A stretch of 64,000 nucleotides of DNA from Apostichopus japonicus (Eukaryota; Echinodermata; Holothuroidea; Aspidochirotida; Stichopodidae), in NCBI RefSeq assembly GCF_037975245.1, contig NC_092577.1, forward strand, positions 15,638,013 through 15,702,012. The letters run 5' to 3'. Shown here in pieces: positions 45,904 to 57,230 of the stretch. A program made the translations under genes and the position numbers. Positions within the stretch are counted from its first letter, which is position 1; every line of letters starts with the position of its first letter. The notes under the pieces were generated by a model. The model worked only from the letters and a program-made list of their open reading frames with translations. It ran no database searches and was not told the DNA's origin.

Positions 45904-48330
45904 AGAAAGTAGTGTCATCCCTACAGGCATCTTATCCAAGAGAGTTTGACACCCAGCTGGAAGGAAGTGCTTACAAGGCTATGATGGAAGAGTATGGAGA
46001 CTTCATTAAAGAAGGAAAGAACAACGCTACTTTCGCTTTATGGTGCTCTTACCTAGAAATGATTGGCAATATTCTCCTCTTCATTAGTGCTACCAGGGAA
46101 GGACACTGGAAACTGCATCTTGCTACTGTCAGAGCTTTGCTACCATGGATGTTTGCCTTTGATAGGACAAACTACTCACGCTACCTTCCGGTATACTGGC
46201 TTGAAATGAACAAGCTCCCAATCACTAATCCATTTATCCATGATGAACTAGTCAAGGGCCACTTTGCAGTTCAGCGTGAGTAGCTTGCGACATGACAATT
46301 GAGCAAACTGCCAATAGAGATTCGAAAACGAGAGGGGGTGTCAAAGGCTTCTCAAACAACCAAGGTGCCACCAATCGATGGATCAGAGGCCACCATGAAA
46401 GAGCACTGATAACGAGACAGTGTGAGGAAATGGCTGACAAGGGAGAAAAAGTTTCAAGACGTGCAGATTTAACAAGAGTCGTATGATGAGAGATCAGAAT
46501 GACATCAACAACATCATGAGCACCATAATGAGTATGACCAATCCTTTTGATAGTGATCCAGAAGCAGATGCTGCAGAACTTGTGCACCTATCATCAGGGG
46601 TCATCGCTTATGAATGCATATACTAATGGCGACGAAGCCTTCATCAATTTCTCCAAGACCCGTCTGCAATGAGACATATACCTCAACAAAACTCTGTCCA
46701 AGATGAAGTTGAAGACATTTGCAGATGTAGGCAAAGCAACTGTGAACATGAATGGGAAAGAGGTGGCTTTGAAAAGTGATAGAGAGTTGCTGGCGAGGCT
46801 TATTATTATTGGCAGAGTACGTAAGGTAGATCAGCGGAACATGTTGACTTTCTCATTGAGTCCATATCCTCCAGCCCTGGCCAAAGTTAATTGATGTTTG
46901 GTGAAGACGAACAAAGCCAGTCTGTTGCACCACCTAGAGAAGTCACCAGAAGCATCTCCAACTGTCGAGTTACCATAGGACAATTAGCAAAGAAAATACT
47001 GAGAGACCTGGTTTACTTGGCAAGAAGCACTGGATCAAACATCATACACTTTGTGACAGACACATATCCAGCTATGAGCATGAAAGGTGCACAGAGGAAG
47101 CGGCATGCAGCAAGTGGATCGCAAAGGATCAAGATCACCAAGCCAGACCAAGCCGTCCCCAAACAATGGAAGAGAAATACCTGGCTAATGGATTCAACAA
47201 GGAGCAACTTGTGAATTTCCTGTTTGACTCTTGGAGTACTTATGGGGAGGAGGATTTGAAGGGAAAATCTGTGTACATTGCACACGCAGAGCAGTGTCAT
47301 CTAATTACAGCAAAGAATGGGACAACAGATGTCCAACAAGTTCCAGAACTCCATTGTACACACGAGGAAGCCGACACCAGGATGTTGCTCCATGCTAAGT
47401 ACGCCAGCGACATGGGAAGTAAAGACATTGTCATCAAGAGTCCTGACACGGATGTGTTCATCATTGGTATTGCTATGTCACCAAAACTTGAGAGCTCAAA
47501 GCAATATTTTAACACAGGGAAAGAAGAAAAGAACCGCACCATCAGCCTACAGGCCACCCAACTTGACCTGGGAGAGGAAACCACAAAAGTTATGATAGGC
47601 CTGCACTATTTCACTGGCTGTGATTCAACAAGTTCCTTCTACGGAAAAGGGAAGAAAAGACCATTGAAGCTAATTGTAGACAATGAAAGGTATAGACAGG
47701 CTTTTCAAGCCCTGGGTGAAGCATTCACGCTTACAGATGACGTCATCTCAACATTGAAGGACTTTGTGTGCAAGCTTTACAATATGCAAGAGCACAGCAG
47801 TGTGAATGATGCCAGGTACGCATTATTTTCCATGGCTACCAGGCAAGAGGATATCATTCCCCCCAACAGAGATGCACTACTAAAGCATACACAACGTGCA
47901 AATTACCAGGCAGCTATTTGGAAACGCGGTTTTGAAAGCCATCCTGACATACCATCACAAGTTGGCCATGGTTGGAAATTAGTAGACGGTAACCTTGCGA
48001 TAGATTGGATGGACCCGCAGCCTGCTCAACAAAGCATCATGGAATTAACTCGATGCACCTGCAAGAAGTCAAGAGTGCCAAGCTACAGATGAAGGATGCT
48101 GTGCAGCTTTGGGTTTGCGCTGTACCGAACTATGTGAATGTAAGAACTGTGCCAACATGCCCATACCAGATGAAGAGCCAGCCACTCAGCCTGAAGGTGA
48201 TGAGGAAGATGATGACGAGCAAGACAATGACGATGCTGACTTCCATGATGATGAAGAGAACTTTGAAGATGAAGAATCATTCTATAAGAAAGCAAAATGT
48301 TCTTTAATCATGCTAATTGCTATTTGGTGA
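45897..48330 (+). pseudogene. PIN/CXC multidomain family, longest copy, 3' portion with nuclease-like domain
   Basis: Resumes with KKVVSSLQASYPREFD, then ISATREGHWKLHLATVRALL and PVYWLEMNKL, then TIEQTANRDSKTRGGVKGF (46290-46490). After damaged sequence at about 46500-47160, the frame 47166-48092 carries CTHEEADTRML (residues 66-70 are HEEAD), IKSPDTDVFIIG (92-96) and HYFTGCDSTSSFYGKGKK (151-153 are GCD). The spacing and acid residues resemble the metal-binding core of XPG/FEN1 PIN nucleases, with GCD...GKGK like the helix-two-turn-helix entry. A frameshift at about 48073 leads to a CXC-like cluster (CTELCECKNC) and an acidic tail to 48330. The core motifs survive, but the gene is broken elsewhere. 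Nuclease activity is inference. Confidence 0.65.
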
Positions 48331-48790
48331 AATGTGATCCGTCATATCACAAGCAAAATATTCTTGCAAATTATAAAGAAAAACATGCATTTTTGTCATA
48401 AAAAAGTGATTAAATGGCAAAAATGTGTTATTTTGGGTAAATTTCATCAACTACCGGGTTTCGTTTCAACACTTCATGGGTTGCACGTCCTTAGTAGATG
48501 CCAATTCCAATATCATTACTTATAAAAAACAATATGGGTCATTGTAGGATGTGAAATCCATGAACAAACAGTGTAATACCATATTTGACTTGCATGACAC
48601 GCAGTCCTTTTTAAAGGAATTTTTCTTTTTTAGTGTTTTGTTTTTAGGCGGGATTTACTCAAAAGTGCCCCATTTCTGGGAGTGGGAACTGTTGGGATAT
48701 TGAAAGGACAGCATTTTAGGCCACATTTCATGTAGTCCCCAGGAGATGACTGCAAGAATTAATTTAGAAAGCTGTTTTGGCCACATGCCC
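48331..48790. other. Non-coding spacer
   Basis: AT-rich, nothing recognised; follows the end of the PIN-family copy. Confidence 0.5.
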
Positions 48791-49149
48791 CATAGTCTAT
48801 ATGGACTGGATTGATGAACTCAATCAGTTTTATTGTAGATTTGATGAGATTGATTTTAATGAAGAACCGCTTTCTCTTCGTGCAATACTATTTGATAAGT
48901 GCAATGATTTTAAAAGGGTTATTTTATCACTTGACGAGGAGGTCCATACGCTATTTTATCGGGTAATTGTACATAAAGCTAGCGGACCAGATCGTATTAG
49001 TAATAAAGCAATTAAGTTATGATCTGCCCAGTTAGCCCCCATCTTCACTGAAATATTTCAAGATGCAATTGATACTGGTGAGATCCCTGTTATTTGGAAA
49101 ACATCCGTAATCACCCAGTTCCAAAATCACGTGCAGTCACTACTTTAAA
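48791..49149 (+). mobile_element. LINE reverse transcriptase fragment (jockey/CR1-like group)
   Basis: The plus frame encodes ELNQFYCRFDEIDF and HKASGPDRISNKAIKL, a stop, APIFTEIFQDAIDTGEIPV, WKTSVIT and, after a 1-bp shift, PVPKSRAVTTLNA. These are the finger/palm entry motifs of CR1/L2/Rex-type LINEs. The fragment is cut off at 49149/49150 by the family B copy. It is related to, but distinct from, the LINE at 53340-55993. Confidence 0.7.
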
Positions 49150-52100
49150 TGCTTTTTACGTGACCCGCCATGCGGGATATAAAACGTCACGGCCAAACGG
49201 CACTACCGAACCATCCCATTCTGAAAAACGAAACTCAGGTCAAGCGAGCCAATAGAACATACGTCCGCCGACCTGCAGAGACAAAACGCCCAACCCCCAC
49301 TCAAACATTCAAAAAACCACAAGGACGACCAGCACGGAGCGAAACGAAAAACCCCTCCCCAGCACACCACCGTCCAAAAAAGGTAGCCCCAGATAAACGG
49401 CGAAAATCGCCTTCAATCTGAAGGCGAATGTCAGACTGCCTGCCAACTGGCAAATTTCCCCCTAAAAACCACATCACATCTATTCCGCCAAACATGTCTT
49501 TTTTTTCACAACAGAGCAAACAAAAATAATGCGGTGCAACACAGCAACCGAACAAACTGGAGGGTCTACCCCATATAAAATAAAGCCCTGTCATACCGAC
49601 CATGAACGGTCTCCCGTAACACGGTCGGTCTAGGTCTGGACCCACTCCCATAAGTTGACTACAAAGCAACAATGCCAAAAACATGGGCAGTACTCTCTAA
49701 ACTGTCACAGCCGGTCCCTGGGCACAGTCCATCACCCAATCGCCAATGATATCTTTATACCAAGGCAAGGTCACCAAGGCACCGTGTGCAACTCTCCATG
49801 CAAGATCACGGAGCCCGCCACCATTCAGCCTTAAATGCACCGAACGCCATACTTCGGCAGAATGACGTCCCTGTACCACCCGACCAAATAAATTGAAAAT
49901 ATCGCTCTCTCCAACCGCACAAGGACACCCGGGTACCACAAGATGGGCGAAACAAAACGATTAATTACGGTGACTTTCCCTAGGATCGAAAGCCAGCGGG
50001 TGCCAAAGGTTTCGAGAGCCTGCTCTCAAGTTCCTCAACCCTCTCGTTCCAGGTTACATCACAAGGTGCATCGCAGCCGAACCATATACCATTAATTTTC
50101 ATATTTTCATCCGACCACGATGCACCGAATGGCAAGTCTGTGTATCTCCAGCTACCAAGGCGAAGGCCCTTTGTCTTTTCCGGATTCAACTTCGCCCCGG
50201 TAGCTCTCTCAAAGATAGATAAATCCTGCGAGAGGGCACGAAAGGAGCCCAGACTCGAAATAACACACGTGACGTCATCTGAATATTGAACGCACTTCAC
50301 TTTGGCACCCCCTGGCACAACGAATGGAACAAGTCTTGAGTCCCTTTCCAAAAGACGAGACAGGGACTCGCTAAACAAAACATAAAGTAATGGAGACAGA
50401 GGGCACCCCTGGCGCACCCCCCTCTCCACGTTAAAAACCTCCGAACAAAACCCATTTACGATAACAGAACTGAAACTTTCCTGATACAAAACAGAAATCC
50501 ATCTACGAAAAACCGGGTGCAACTAAAACGTCTCCAATACATTCATTAAAAATACCCGATCCACCATTTAAACGGCCTTCTGCTGGTCCAGAGACACCAA
50601 TGCACATGGCAGATCTCGTTCAATAACAAAGTCGGTCAAGTCGCGCATCAACCACAAGTTCTGCTGGATGCAATGACCCTTCACTGCACAAATCTGGAGA
50701 TCACCCACAAGATGCGGCATAGCCAGTGCAAGGCGGTTGCACAAAGCCTTAGCCAGCAACCTGTAGTCTAGATTTAACAAGGTGATCGGACGCTTGTTAT
50801 GAGGGTCCAAGGGGTCCCCAGACTTGGGCAGCAAAGTAATCATGCCCAGACGTTGACTTTGGTTTAACAGTCCGTTTGGAAGGCGTCGGCTCTGAGGTCG
50901 GGTCCTATTAATGCCCAGAAGGTTCGGTAGAACTCCCTCGGAAGCCCATCCGAACCCGGGGACTTGCCATTCTTCATCTTCGAAAGCGCCTTCCAAAGCT
51001 CAACAGTGGTTATTCCGCCCCCCCCCCCCAAATATCATTGACATCGTGGGGAACAGTTTTTGAGATTCCCATCAATAAATCGGCCTGTGCCGACAAGTCG
51101 ACACTGCCACGCGTAAACAAACTCAAATAATGATCCTTGTATACGCGGACAATGCCGTGAGGGTCACTAACCACGGTCCCATCAGTAGCGCGCACACATG
51201 GGACGCGTCTGTCACCCGCCGATGAGCTTACGGACTGGTAAAACCTCAGTGAAGGGCGTTCCTCGGCTTCCACCGCTTCGACACGGGCCCTGACGCGGGC
51301 AACGTGGTACTTTTCATCGAGATAGGTCTGCAAAGCGATGACAGCCGAAGGGTCGCCAAACTTCACCTCCGCGCACAGCTTCGAAAAATGTTCTCTTCGA
51401 CGCCGTGCGAGGGTCACGCAATACTGAATTGCGAAGCGTTTGATGCGCAACTTGACATCATCCCACCATTGGGATGTAGGGGCAAAGGCCGGCTTCAAGG
51501 TTTGCCAACATTGGCGGAACTCTTCCTCGCCAAGTATCTGACAGTTAAGCTTCCATAGGCCCTGCCCGGTCGGGAAAATGGAAGGCAAAACAAACCGTGC
51601 TACAACGGTGTCATGCAACCCGAAAATTAAAAACTAGCGGGCGCATACACTCGATCTATCCTGGAGACATCGGCTAAAAGGTGTGCCGAAGTGAACCCGT
51701 CCAGTTCTGTGACCCCAGAGTCAGGACAAGCAGACACAGAAGCCCCGGGCGAGTCTGGGACACAGTCAAAGTCTCCGACCATGACACATGATGCACTACC
51801 AGGAACAAAGGAAGGCAGCGTGTCAAAAACATCTCGTCTAGCAGACCGATTGGGAGCATACACAGTACAAAGGGAGATATTATCCTGTGCATACTTGAAT
51901 AGAATGCAAACCAATCGGCCCTCGTGATCCGTCTCCACCCTAGTGGCGCAACCCGCCCGACGAGGTGACAGAAGGATGACAGTGCCACAGGATGAAGACG
52001 AACCAAACGAAGCATGCAGCCCACCACCCCACTCATAAGCCCACAGAGGGACATCTTCCAAAATGTGTGTTTCTTGCAGGCAAACGCAGTCGACCTCCAT

Positions 52101-52190
52101 TGAAATACAATATTGGAAAATGCGACTGCGCTTGCGATGATCCCTCATGCCATTCACGTTGAAAGTGGCAACTGAAAATGTATGGGCCAT
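49150..52190 (-). mobile_element. Family B LINE, ORF2 from its start codon to the 3' tail, internally deleted
   Basis: Minus strand. The ORF2 start codon is at 52190 (MAHTFSVATFNVNGM), followed by endonuclease motifs CLQETH and VMVGDFDCVPD, with about 20 residues missing before SRIDRVYAP. RT motifs follow: GVRQGCPLSPLLYVLF and QYSDDV, where the usual YADD has become YSDD (about 50273-50284). A deletion of roughly 400 bp joins the IFNLFGR segment to VQGRHSAEVW near 49880. The zf-RVT region and hairpin tail follow, and TGCTTTTTACGTG at 49150 is the reversed terminus. Several frameshifts. It is the only copy retaining the ORF2 start. Confidence 0.85.
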
Positions 52191-52199
52191 GAGAGGGCA

Positions 52200-52955
52200 A
52201 TGGGGCAAAACTACGCCGACGACGATTCTGTAAGCTTCAATCGTGCTCTAGACGACATATCGTCGTCCGAGTCGTCACTTGAAGCCGACCTTTTTAGAGA
52301 GGGTTCTCCCCCATCTCGTCGTACCAGCTCGTCCCAGTGGCACGTGGCATGTTTTGGATGTTCGGTTCACCTCCCTCTGGACATGTCTGGCGGACACTGG
52401 GGCGTTTTGGGAAAGTGACCGGCTACGAGGAGCCGGAATTCCTTGAATGTAAGGGTGTCAAGACCGGGACTAGACGAGTTAAGAGTTGAACTCAAGTCCG
52501 ATATCCCCTCTACCTTGTGGGCTAATGGGCACAGGGCCCACATTGCATACCTGGGCCAGCCTCGCACTTGTTGGAGGTGTGGGCTAGAAGGGCATGAGGC
52601 CAGGTTGTGCCAGAACAAGCGGTGTAGCCGCTTTTTACAGGTTGGGCATACCCTGGCAGAGTGTAAAGGGGATATCGTTTGCAACTCGTGTGGGAAAACG
52701 GGCCATCTCGCCCGTTTATGCCCAGACCGCTCATACGCCGCCAGAGTGGCTACGGGCGTGGTTGAAGCTGTCCCGGCCTCTGACACCGTATCACATGATG
52801 CTCCTGTCATCGCCCCAGTGTCCGACACTAGCGCCCCGGTGGAGGCTTTGTTCCCCCTTTCGTGTCCGACCTCTCCCCTGATCGAACTTGTCGAGACTGC
52901 CAGCCTGCCCACTGAGGCAGAGCAGGACAAGATGGCGGAGATGGTACTAGCTCCT
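52200..52955 (+). pseudogene. LINE ORF1 N-terminal two-thirds, head-to-head with ORF2
   Basis: Start codon at 52200 (MGQNYADDDSVSFNRALDD). One in-frame TGA at 52416 separates an acidic N-terminal region from the zinc-knuckle region (LRVELKSDIPSTLWANG and three CX2CX4HX4C knuckles), same frame throughout. It ends after TEAEQDKMAEMVLA where sequence switches strand. It lies 9 bp from the ORF2 start codon at 52190 on the opposite strand. This is the only copy showing the ORF1 N-terminus. Confidence 0.75.
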
Positions 52956-53320
52956 CGTCGTCATTGATCGAGTGGACCTCCCTGTCAGGAACAGGAGGTC
53001 CACTAGCGACCATCGTGTCCGGTATAGCGGAAGCGGCTGCGGGTAGAGTGGAAGGGCCACTCGAGTCAATGAGATCAGTGGCCCGTTTCGTCTCAAACCA
53101 ATGGGAGGACTCCTTAGCCACAACTAATACGGCTGTAGTGCAGTCCTCCATTGGCGAGTCAGAATCTGGGCCACTTAATGTCTCTTGGGCCGGTTGACTC
53201 GGGGCCCGACTAGTATCACCGATAGCGGGCGTAGCTACCGGTGAACCAGTACAAGCGGCATCCTGCTCCGCATGCCACTCCTCTAATACCGTTTCCGCCG
53301 TTTTGTCCTGCTCCGCCTCA
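52956..53320 (-). pseudogene. LINE ORF1 C-terminal part, inverted relative to its N-terminal part
   Basis: Minus strand reads EAEQDKTAETVLEEWHAEQD, then SPMEDCTTAVLVVAKESS and PVPDREVHSI, continuous in frame and fuller than the copy at 1713-2632. It overlaps the plus-strand N-terminal part by about 35 bp of ORF1 sequence (the EAEQDK segment), so both strands carry that stretch as an inverted duplication. Confidence 0.75.
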
Positions 53321-53339
53321 ATGTCAATTGACAGTGGAA

Positions 53340-55993
53340 GGAGATTCAGTTGGAGTATAAGAAGATAAGATATAAGAATCTTTATTGGCCATAACAGGAA
53401 TTGGAGTTCACTCCATCTCAGTATAACATACATAAAACAGTCAAAAATACATCAAAACATAAGATTAAGATTTATAATATATACATTTCTTAAGACAATA
53501 AAAATCCATGTACTGGCATATAGAAAAAAAAAAAATTCCTACAAAACTCGTTGGCAAGACTAAGAATGGCCCTTGGCAAGAACGAACGTGTGTATCTTTC
53601 TGTCCGGCATCTGATGACAATTGGCCTGCCAGTTCGACTGCTTTACTCAACCTGATTTCCTACAGGATGTTCCGACGACGTAATTGACACAATATTTCTT
53701 TTAGTTTCCCTGACAAGCAGCTCATCTACCGATCTGAGATCATCAGACCGGCAAACTCGCCTCGCTTTTCTAACAAGTGTATTGAACTTAGCCATGTCTC
53801 TAGCAGTCGTATTGCCACCCCATGCAGCCAAGCAGAATGTAATAATGGTCTCGATGGCCGCATTGTAGAACAAAGAATTGAGAGAGGCGTCTAGTCTGAA
53901 TAAATTGAGCTTCCGTAGAAAGAACATACGTTGATTAGTTTTGGCCAGAACAGTATTTACATGTTCACCCCACTCCAATTTATCAAACTCCCAGATACTT
54001 ATAAGAATGGACTTGTTCTACTGGCTCGTTCCTAATTTCAATTATCTCTAGTTGGTGCCCCTACGCCGGAAATCAAGAACAAGCTCCTTAGTTTTAGACA
54101 CATTCAGTTGTAATCTGTTTTCGTCACACCAATTCGTAAAGGTGGATATTTCATGCCTCTACCCGGTTTCGTCACCATTCTTCTCAATAAGACCTAAAAT
54201 GCATGTGTCGTCAGCAAATTTAACAAAAGGAATGGGTGATAAGACATATAAAACACTAAAGGCAGATTTTTTAGGGATTGGCACCAAGTGGGAAGTTTTC
54301 CAGGAGACTGGGACATGATGAGTGAGTAGAGACATTGTTAAAAATATGATGAGAAATGTAAGAGAGCTGTTCATGACACATTTTGAGGACTTTACCATTA
54401 ATACCATCTGGTCCAGAGGCCTTGCCAGGTTTGACCCGCCTCAATTCCCGGGAGACTTCACCAAGGGTGAACTCTATTCTTTCAGATTGACAAAAACCAT
54501 CTAGTCTATGAGGCACGCCGAAGCTCTGCTGAAAATTCATGATTATCAAACCTAGCATAAAACTTGTTAAAAACATCAGGCATGTTGTCAGAGGTTACAT
54601 TGTCTACAGTGATATAATTGGTTTTATGGTTTTGCCACCCAGTCACGCTTTTCATGCCTTTCCATACCATGCTAGTGTCATTTGATTTGAAATGACTTTC
54701 TATTTTGTCCTTGTATCTATCCTTGGCCTTCCGTATTTCACCATCTAATTTCCGGTTCACCGTTCTCAGTTTATCTCGATCACCTTCTCTGAAGCAAGTT
54801 TTCTTCTCGTTGATAACAGCTTTCAGTTCTGACGTTACCCATGGTTTGTTGTTTGGGTAGAGTGTCACCCATTTCTTTTCAACTACGATGCCTTTACAAA
54901 AGTTTTTATATTCACCAACAGTGTCTGTGAGTTCATCGATATCTTTACAGTTTTTCATAAACAAGTCCCAATCAGTCTCTCCGAAGCAGTCCTGCAGGCG
55001 TTCGTGGGCCGCCTGGTTCCAGACTTCAATTGTTTTCTTGATCGGCTTACTCTCTCGGAGCACTGGTCTGAATTGCAAAGGGGGGGATGGAAAGTCGGCT
55101 TGTAAGCGTCTTTCACCGAACAATAGAATAATTCCAGCGTATTATTCCCTCGCGTGGCTCTGTTTAAATACTGCGTGTATCCATAGAAACCATCTTGACA
55201 GTTGTTGAAGTCACCAGTAATGAGGCTTACTGCGTCTGGGGATTTGGTTTCTTGTTCAGCAATTAACTCGATCAGTATTGCGTGAGCTGTTGCAACGTTG
55301 GCTGATGGTGGAATATACACAACGTTTAAGGTGGATGGCTGGGAACTCTCGTGGGAGGTAGAATGGGCGGATTGTCAAAGGCAGTAGCTCAATGTCTGGT
55401 GTGCAAAGTGTTTCTTTGATGTGTACGTTGTTGGGACTACACCACTTATTGTTAATGAAAGCACACACGCCTCCCCTCTCTCTTTCAGGGATTCTGGGGT
55501 ATGATCTGCCCGGTACAAATGAAATCCATCTACCCCCAAATTCGTCATATCATGATGGAACCAAGTTTCTGAGAAACATAGGATGGAAGAGTTTCTATAG
55601 TTATGTAGATACCGTGTACTAGCTTGCAATTCGTCAAGTTTATTACAGAGGGAGCGGGTATTCGCCAAAGTCACGCTAGGTAGAAATGGTTTGTTCGAGC
55701 GCCTGTAAGCTCTTAATCTTACCCCAGAACGGTGTCCCCGCTGGCGTGGTCGCACTTCCTTTGGCAAATTGAATATCTTGTGCTGGTTCGATCTCCCGGG
55801 TCGTAGGGGTTTCAATTCGTAGGCTGAATACCGTAATATGTCCTGGTTCGTGTTCACAGCGCCAGTTTGGCGGAATGATGCCAATATAATGAGCATCCAC
55901 ATGACAAAGAACAGCACTGTATCCATATTGGGTATAGGCTAGATCGCCAATATACAATATATTACACACAAACACTGTATGCACCAGTTCCAC
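53340..55993 (-). mobile_element. CR1/L2-like LINE, internally deleted
   Basis: Minus strand. Endonuclease: LPSVTLANTRSLCNKLDE, CFSETWFHHD and LITGDFNNCQDG (55926-54955). Linker: KPWVTSELKAVI. RT: RVKPGKASGPDGINGKVLK and VSWKTSHLVPIPKK, then an abrupt join to VKFADDTCILG (54159-54407), so the middle of RT is deleted. The C-terminal block is MEWGEHVNTVLAKTNQRMFF and CLAAWGGNTT (53978-53643). The 3' end has a TCTTATA-like repeated tail (53355-53385), as in L2/CR1 elements. It interrupts the family A/B nest. The 5' region to about 56230 is unassigned. Confidence 0.75.
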
Positions 55994-56329
55994 GAAACGA
56001 GCTGAATCACCCGGCTAAGTCCATGAAGTTCCTCGTTTATTTCGAGTACAATCAGTCACAATTTTTCTCAGTATTGACGGGCAGGGACTTCAGGAGCACT
56101 CACTATCAACTTTGTAGGAAATATTAACTGCCAGGACGTGAATTTATACCGTAAATACAAAACGGATCACAGCGAGATGAAGAGCGGTCTGCTGTCGAAC
56201 AGCGACCATATTATCCTGTTACTACAGATGTATAGTTGAAAGTCCAAATAAGAAACTGATGACTAGAGGTTATTTGTTTTACAAAAGTAGCCCCTGTTAT
56301 TTGGTCATCTGTATAATCAGATTAAACAT
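55994..56329. other. Spacer, probably 5' UTR of the CR1/L2-like LINE
   Basis: No coding signal; lies upstream of the minus-strand LINE. Confidence 0.35.
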
Positions 56330-56520
56330 TCCTTTTGTAGTTTTTTTTAATGTTTCTGCTGGGGGGGGGCGTTGGGCGTTTTTTGTCGCTGCAGGTCGGC
56401 GGGCGTATGTTGTGTTTTGGCTCGCTTGACCTGAGTTTGGTTTTTCAGAATGGGATGGTTCGGTAGTGCCGTTTGGCCGTGACGTTTTGTATCCCGCATG
56501 GCGGATCACGTAAAAAGCAC
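56330..56520 (+). mobile_element. Family B LINE 3' stub
   Basis: Last ~190 bp of family B: G-rich spacer, hairpin and CACGTAAAAAGCAC ending at 56520. Flanks ACATTCCTTTT (left) and ACATTCGTTTT (right, starting at 56519) differ at one position and may be the target duplication. Confidence 0.75.
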
Positions 56521-56572
56521 ATTCGTTTTCACAAACTATTACTGTTCCATTGGACACGGTTTTCCATAACAT

Positions 56573-57230
56573 GACTCGCCAATGGAGGACTGCACTACAG
56601 CCTTAGTAGTTGCGGCTAAAGAGTCCTCCGATTGGTTTGATGAGACGAAACAGGCCACTGATCTCAATTAACTCGAGCGGCCCTTCCACCCTGCCCGCAG
56701 TCGCTTCCGCTATACCGGACACGATGGTCGCTAGTGGACCTCCTGTTCCTGACAGGGAGGTCCACTCGATCAAAGTTGACGAGGAGCTAAGAACTCTGCT
56801 AGCTCGTATGAAAAGGGGGAACACTGCCAGGGGCCTGAAAAGACCCGTACTGGGAAACTTCGCAGGTAATGCGCAAGCCTGTCGTCTATCGGTACGGCGT
56901 ACCCCGGATGAATATTGGAGTGAGTTGTTAGGTGTGGGGGGGGGGGGTTGTGTGGTTGTTACGTAATATGGGTTGGGGGTTCTGTTTGTGGTTTGGAGTT
57001 GACTTTTTGGGGATGGGTTGTAGAGCTTTGTTGTTTTGGTTCTGTTGGCCTTTTGGTCCGTGTCCTTTTCACGTTACGTTGAACGCTGCAATGTATACGT
57101 TTGTGGGTTGGTGGGAGGTTTCTGTTTGTGGGTTTTCGGTTGGGTTTTGGTGGTTGTTTAACAGACTGGGATTGTTTTTGGTTTTGTTGACCTTTGGTCC
57201 GTGTCCGTTTTCTTTGCACGTAAAAAGCAC
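56573..57230 (+). mobile_element. Family A half-LINE copy, 5'-truncated
   Basis: Starts in ORF1 at the SPMEDCTT codons and runs through the ORF1 C-terminus (a stop near 56670 breaks it) and the duplicated 3' region to CACGTAAAAAGCAC at 57217-57230. Only a short CACGGT match (left about 56555, right 57228) could be a target duplication; this is weak. Confidence 0.85.

Noticed and set aside
49150-57230. One intact ambisense element with inverted GTGCTTTTTACGTG/CACGTAAAAAGCAC termini
   Set aside because: The outer pieces have separate truncations and flanks, and other copies behave as single-ended LINE insertions.
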